Translations under genes and position numbers: made by a program | In this document: in pieces, positions 24,373-24,441 of the stretch | How positions within the stretch are numbered: position 1 is the stretch's first letter | Layout: each line of letters starts with the position of its first letter | Notes under the pieces: model-generated | The model's database searches: none | What the model was told of the DNA's origin: nothing | Seen by the model: only the letters and a program-made list of their open reading frames with translations | Source: CAZVAO01 sp964625175 | GTDB taxonomy: Bacteria; Bacillota; UBA994; PWPR01 | Length of the DNA stretch: 24,441 bases | Direction: 5' to 3' | Assembly (NCBI GenBank): GCA_964625175.1 | Contig: CAZVAO010000020.1 | Span: 1 to 24,441, forward strand

Positions 24373-24441
24373 GAAGATAAATATACAAAAACTTCTATGA
24401 TTTAATATGCGTCATAAAAGCATCGCAGGAAATCGCGGTGC

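Overview
The window looks like a chromosomal piece of a low-to-moderate-GC Gram-positive bacterium of the Bacillota, probably clostridial. The evidence is strong AGGAGG-type ribosome binding sites, TGnTATAAT-type extended -10 promoters, a DUF1189 protein, a G5-3D wall protein, an iron-sulfur serine dehydratase and a CotH/VTC/DUF4956 gene set. I cannot name the species. A run of exactly 100 N (8971-9070) marks a scaffold join, so order and distance across it are not proven.

Left part (84-8970), all on the minus strand. A seven-gene block is transcribed leftward: VTC-domain protein (5' end lost in the N gap), DUF4956 membrane protein, secreted CotH kinase-like protein, membrane-anchored clan GH-A glycoside hydrolase with a CBM9-like tail, membrane-anchored HEAT-repeat protein, processive family-2 glycosyltransferase, and a fibronectin-type-III lipoprotein. 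The first six genes are 3 to 45 bases apart or overlap by 4 bases; the lipoprotein follows after 53. I read the block as a surface-polysaccharide synthesis and modification system whose chemistry is not obvious. It is the most interesting part of the window. An iron-sulfur-flavoprotein-like reductase with its own promoter and terminator closes this part.

Middle part (9071-15850), also minus strand: a cation diffusion facilitator with a consensus promoter and a perfect 14-bp dyad over its ribosome binding site; polyphosphate kinase 2 and a fused beta-alpha L-serine dehydratase, probably one transcript; an M81 (MlrC-like) metallopeptidase with an inverted repeat across its -10; a 396-base spacer with an unexplained 30-codon frame; and a THUMP-domain 23S rRNA methyltransferase.

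Right part (15990-24316), mostly plus strand: a TldE/TldD protease pair ending in a strong terminator; DUF1189 followed by a tocopherol-cyclase-like protein; a convergent PLP-dependent Cys/Met metabolism enzyme sharing a bidirectional terminator with them; then a G5-3D wall protein and an M19 dipeptidase, probably one unit acting on cell-wall peptides.

The housekeeping genes (serine dehydratase, peptidases, Cys/Met lyase) fit an amino-acid-using heterotroph. No tRNA, rRNA, CRISPR array, transposase or phage gene was seen.
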